A DNA stretch of 5,358 bases from Bacillota bacterium. Its GTDB lineage: Bacteria; Bacillota; Clostridia; Acetivibrionales; DSM-1351. A model generated the notes under the pieces. That model was not told the DNA's origin. It searched no databases and was given only the letters and a program-made list of their open reading frames with translations. The stretch covers positions 1-5,358 of the forward strand of contig JAEZIU010000163.1 of assembly GCA_023436485.1 (NCBI GenBank). Reading direction: 5' to 3'. Positions within the stretch are counted from its first letter, which is position 1. The number at the start of each line of letters is the position of its first letter. The position numbers were made by a program, and so were the translations under genes. This document shows positions 4,948-5,358 of this stretch, piece by piece.

Positions 4948-5358
4948 CTATCCCAGGTTTGAAGCCAATATCGTAAGCAGCAATAAGCCGTTAATGAAAA
5001 GATAAACACACAAAATTACTATGATTGGCCAATGAGAAATGATGGATATAAAATCTCTTTTTGTATTACTTATGGGAGGAATTAATCTTGATTTATTATC
5101 AGTTACCTTTGTAAATATTAACAAAAGTACAACCAGCAATGCAAAAGCTATCATGCCTTGTAGCATGGTAAATCCAAATTGCTGGAATGTTATTTGGGAA
5201 CCACCTGAAATTTCTTGATTCCTTGCTAAATACATAATCACCACAGCATAGGCATTATTTAAAAAATGAGCAAACATACTTGAAAATATGGAATTGGTTC
5301 TTATGACATAATATGAAAAAAGAATTCCTAGAAAAATGGGACCTAGAAGGTTTTGTAC
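4948..5358 (-). CDS. CPBP-family intramembrane protease, C-terminal part
   Basis: The gene runs off the right edge, and 136 residues plus the stop are visible. The family (CaaX proteases/bacteriocin-processing, Abi) comprises multi-pass membrane glutamic proteases that cleave substrates within the bilayer; many are linked to bacteriocin immunity or peptide maturation. The visible part begins in a membrane helix (LLGPIFLGILFSYYVI), then RTNSIFSSMFAHFLNNAY, whose His31-x3-Asn35 matches the last conserved CPBP motif (HxxxN). The EExxxR and FxxxH motifs would lie upstream, outside the window. After the motif come a membrane helix, a polar loop (RNQEISGGSQ), a second long helix (MLQGMIAFALLVVLLLIF), a cytosolic-type stretch with Lys/Arg, and a last helix (WPIIVILCVYLFINGLLLL). 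These two helices extend beyond the conserved core. The substrate is unknown. The gene converges on the small helical protein and shares the hairpin at 4901-4939. Confidence 0.75.
   Translation of the reverse strand, partial: VQNLLGPIFLGILFSYYVIRTNSIFSSMFAHFLNNAYAVVIMYLARNQEISGGSQITFQQFGFTMLQGMIAFALLVVLLLIFTKVTDNKSRLIPPISNTKRDFISIISHWPIIVILCVYLFINGLLLLTILASNLG

Noticed and set aside
1..5358. CRISPR arrays, tRNA or rRNA genes
   Set aside because: No regularly spaced repeats, cloverleaf-like segments or conserved rRNA stretches were seen in reading the window.

Overview
The window comes from a low-GC Firmicute, most probably a member of the Clostridia. The evidence is AT-rich intergenic DNA, AGA/ATA-rich codon use, GGAGG-type ribosome binding sites, a Rex redox repressor, a clostridial-looking AroA remnant and a large serine recombinase. 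The genus cannot be named from the sequence alone.

Left part (1-2306). The window opens with the last 68 codons of an alpha-D-phosphohexomutase gene (phosphoglucomutase/phosphomannomutase), closed by a clear intrinsic terminator. After about 70 bp of plain AT-rich DNA comes a complete, apparently intact IS1634-type (IS4 superfamily) insertion sequence, 369-2306. It has 16-bp perfect terminal inverted repeats and one leftward DDE transposase gene with its own promoter. There is a transcription-stopping hairpin inside each end. No target duplication is visible.

Middle part (2307-3241). The redox-sensing repressor gene rex lies just right of the element, which stops 48 bp short of its promoter. 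The promoter is a perfect sigma-A consensus (TTGACA, 17 bp, TATAAT), and its -35 box lies inside a plausible Rex operator, so rex is probably autoregulated. A very long hairpin between rex and the oppositely oriented DNA to its right probably terminates transcription from both sides.

Right part (3242-5358). This is a scarred accessory region. An AroA (EPSP synthase) C-terminal fragment, lacking the invariant His-Arg of the NDHR motif, is fused almost base-to-base to a serine recombinase gene cut off soon after its catalytic domain. Upstream of the recombinase are a weakly supported small overlapping ORF and a divergent small helical protein with a compositionally foreign tail. A second strong hairpin and the C-terminal part of a CPBP-family intramembrane protease running off the right edge complete the window.

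Overall, two conserved chromosomal genes (phosphohexomutase and rex) have been separated by an IS. The DNA to the right of rex looks like a recombination or deletion scar where a recombinase-bearing element interrupted or replaced most of an aroA copy. I did not find a complete new multi-gene system. The best leads are the aroA/recombinase junction, the altered AroA motif, the unknown 104-residue protein and the Rex-type operator.
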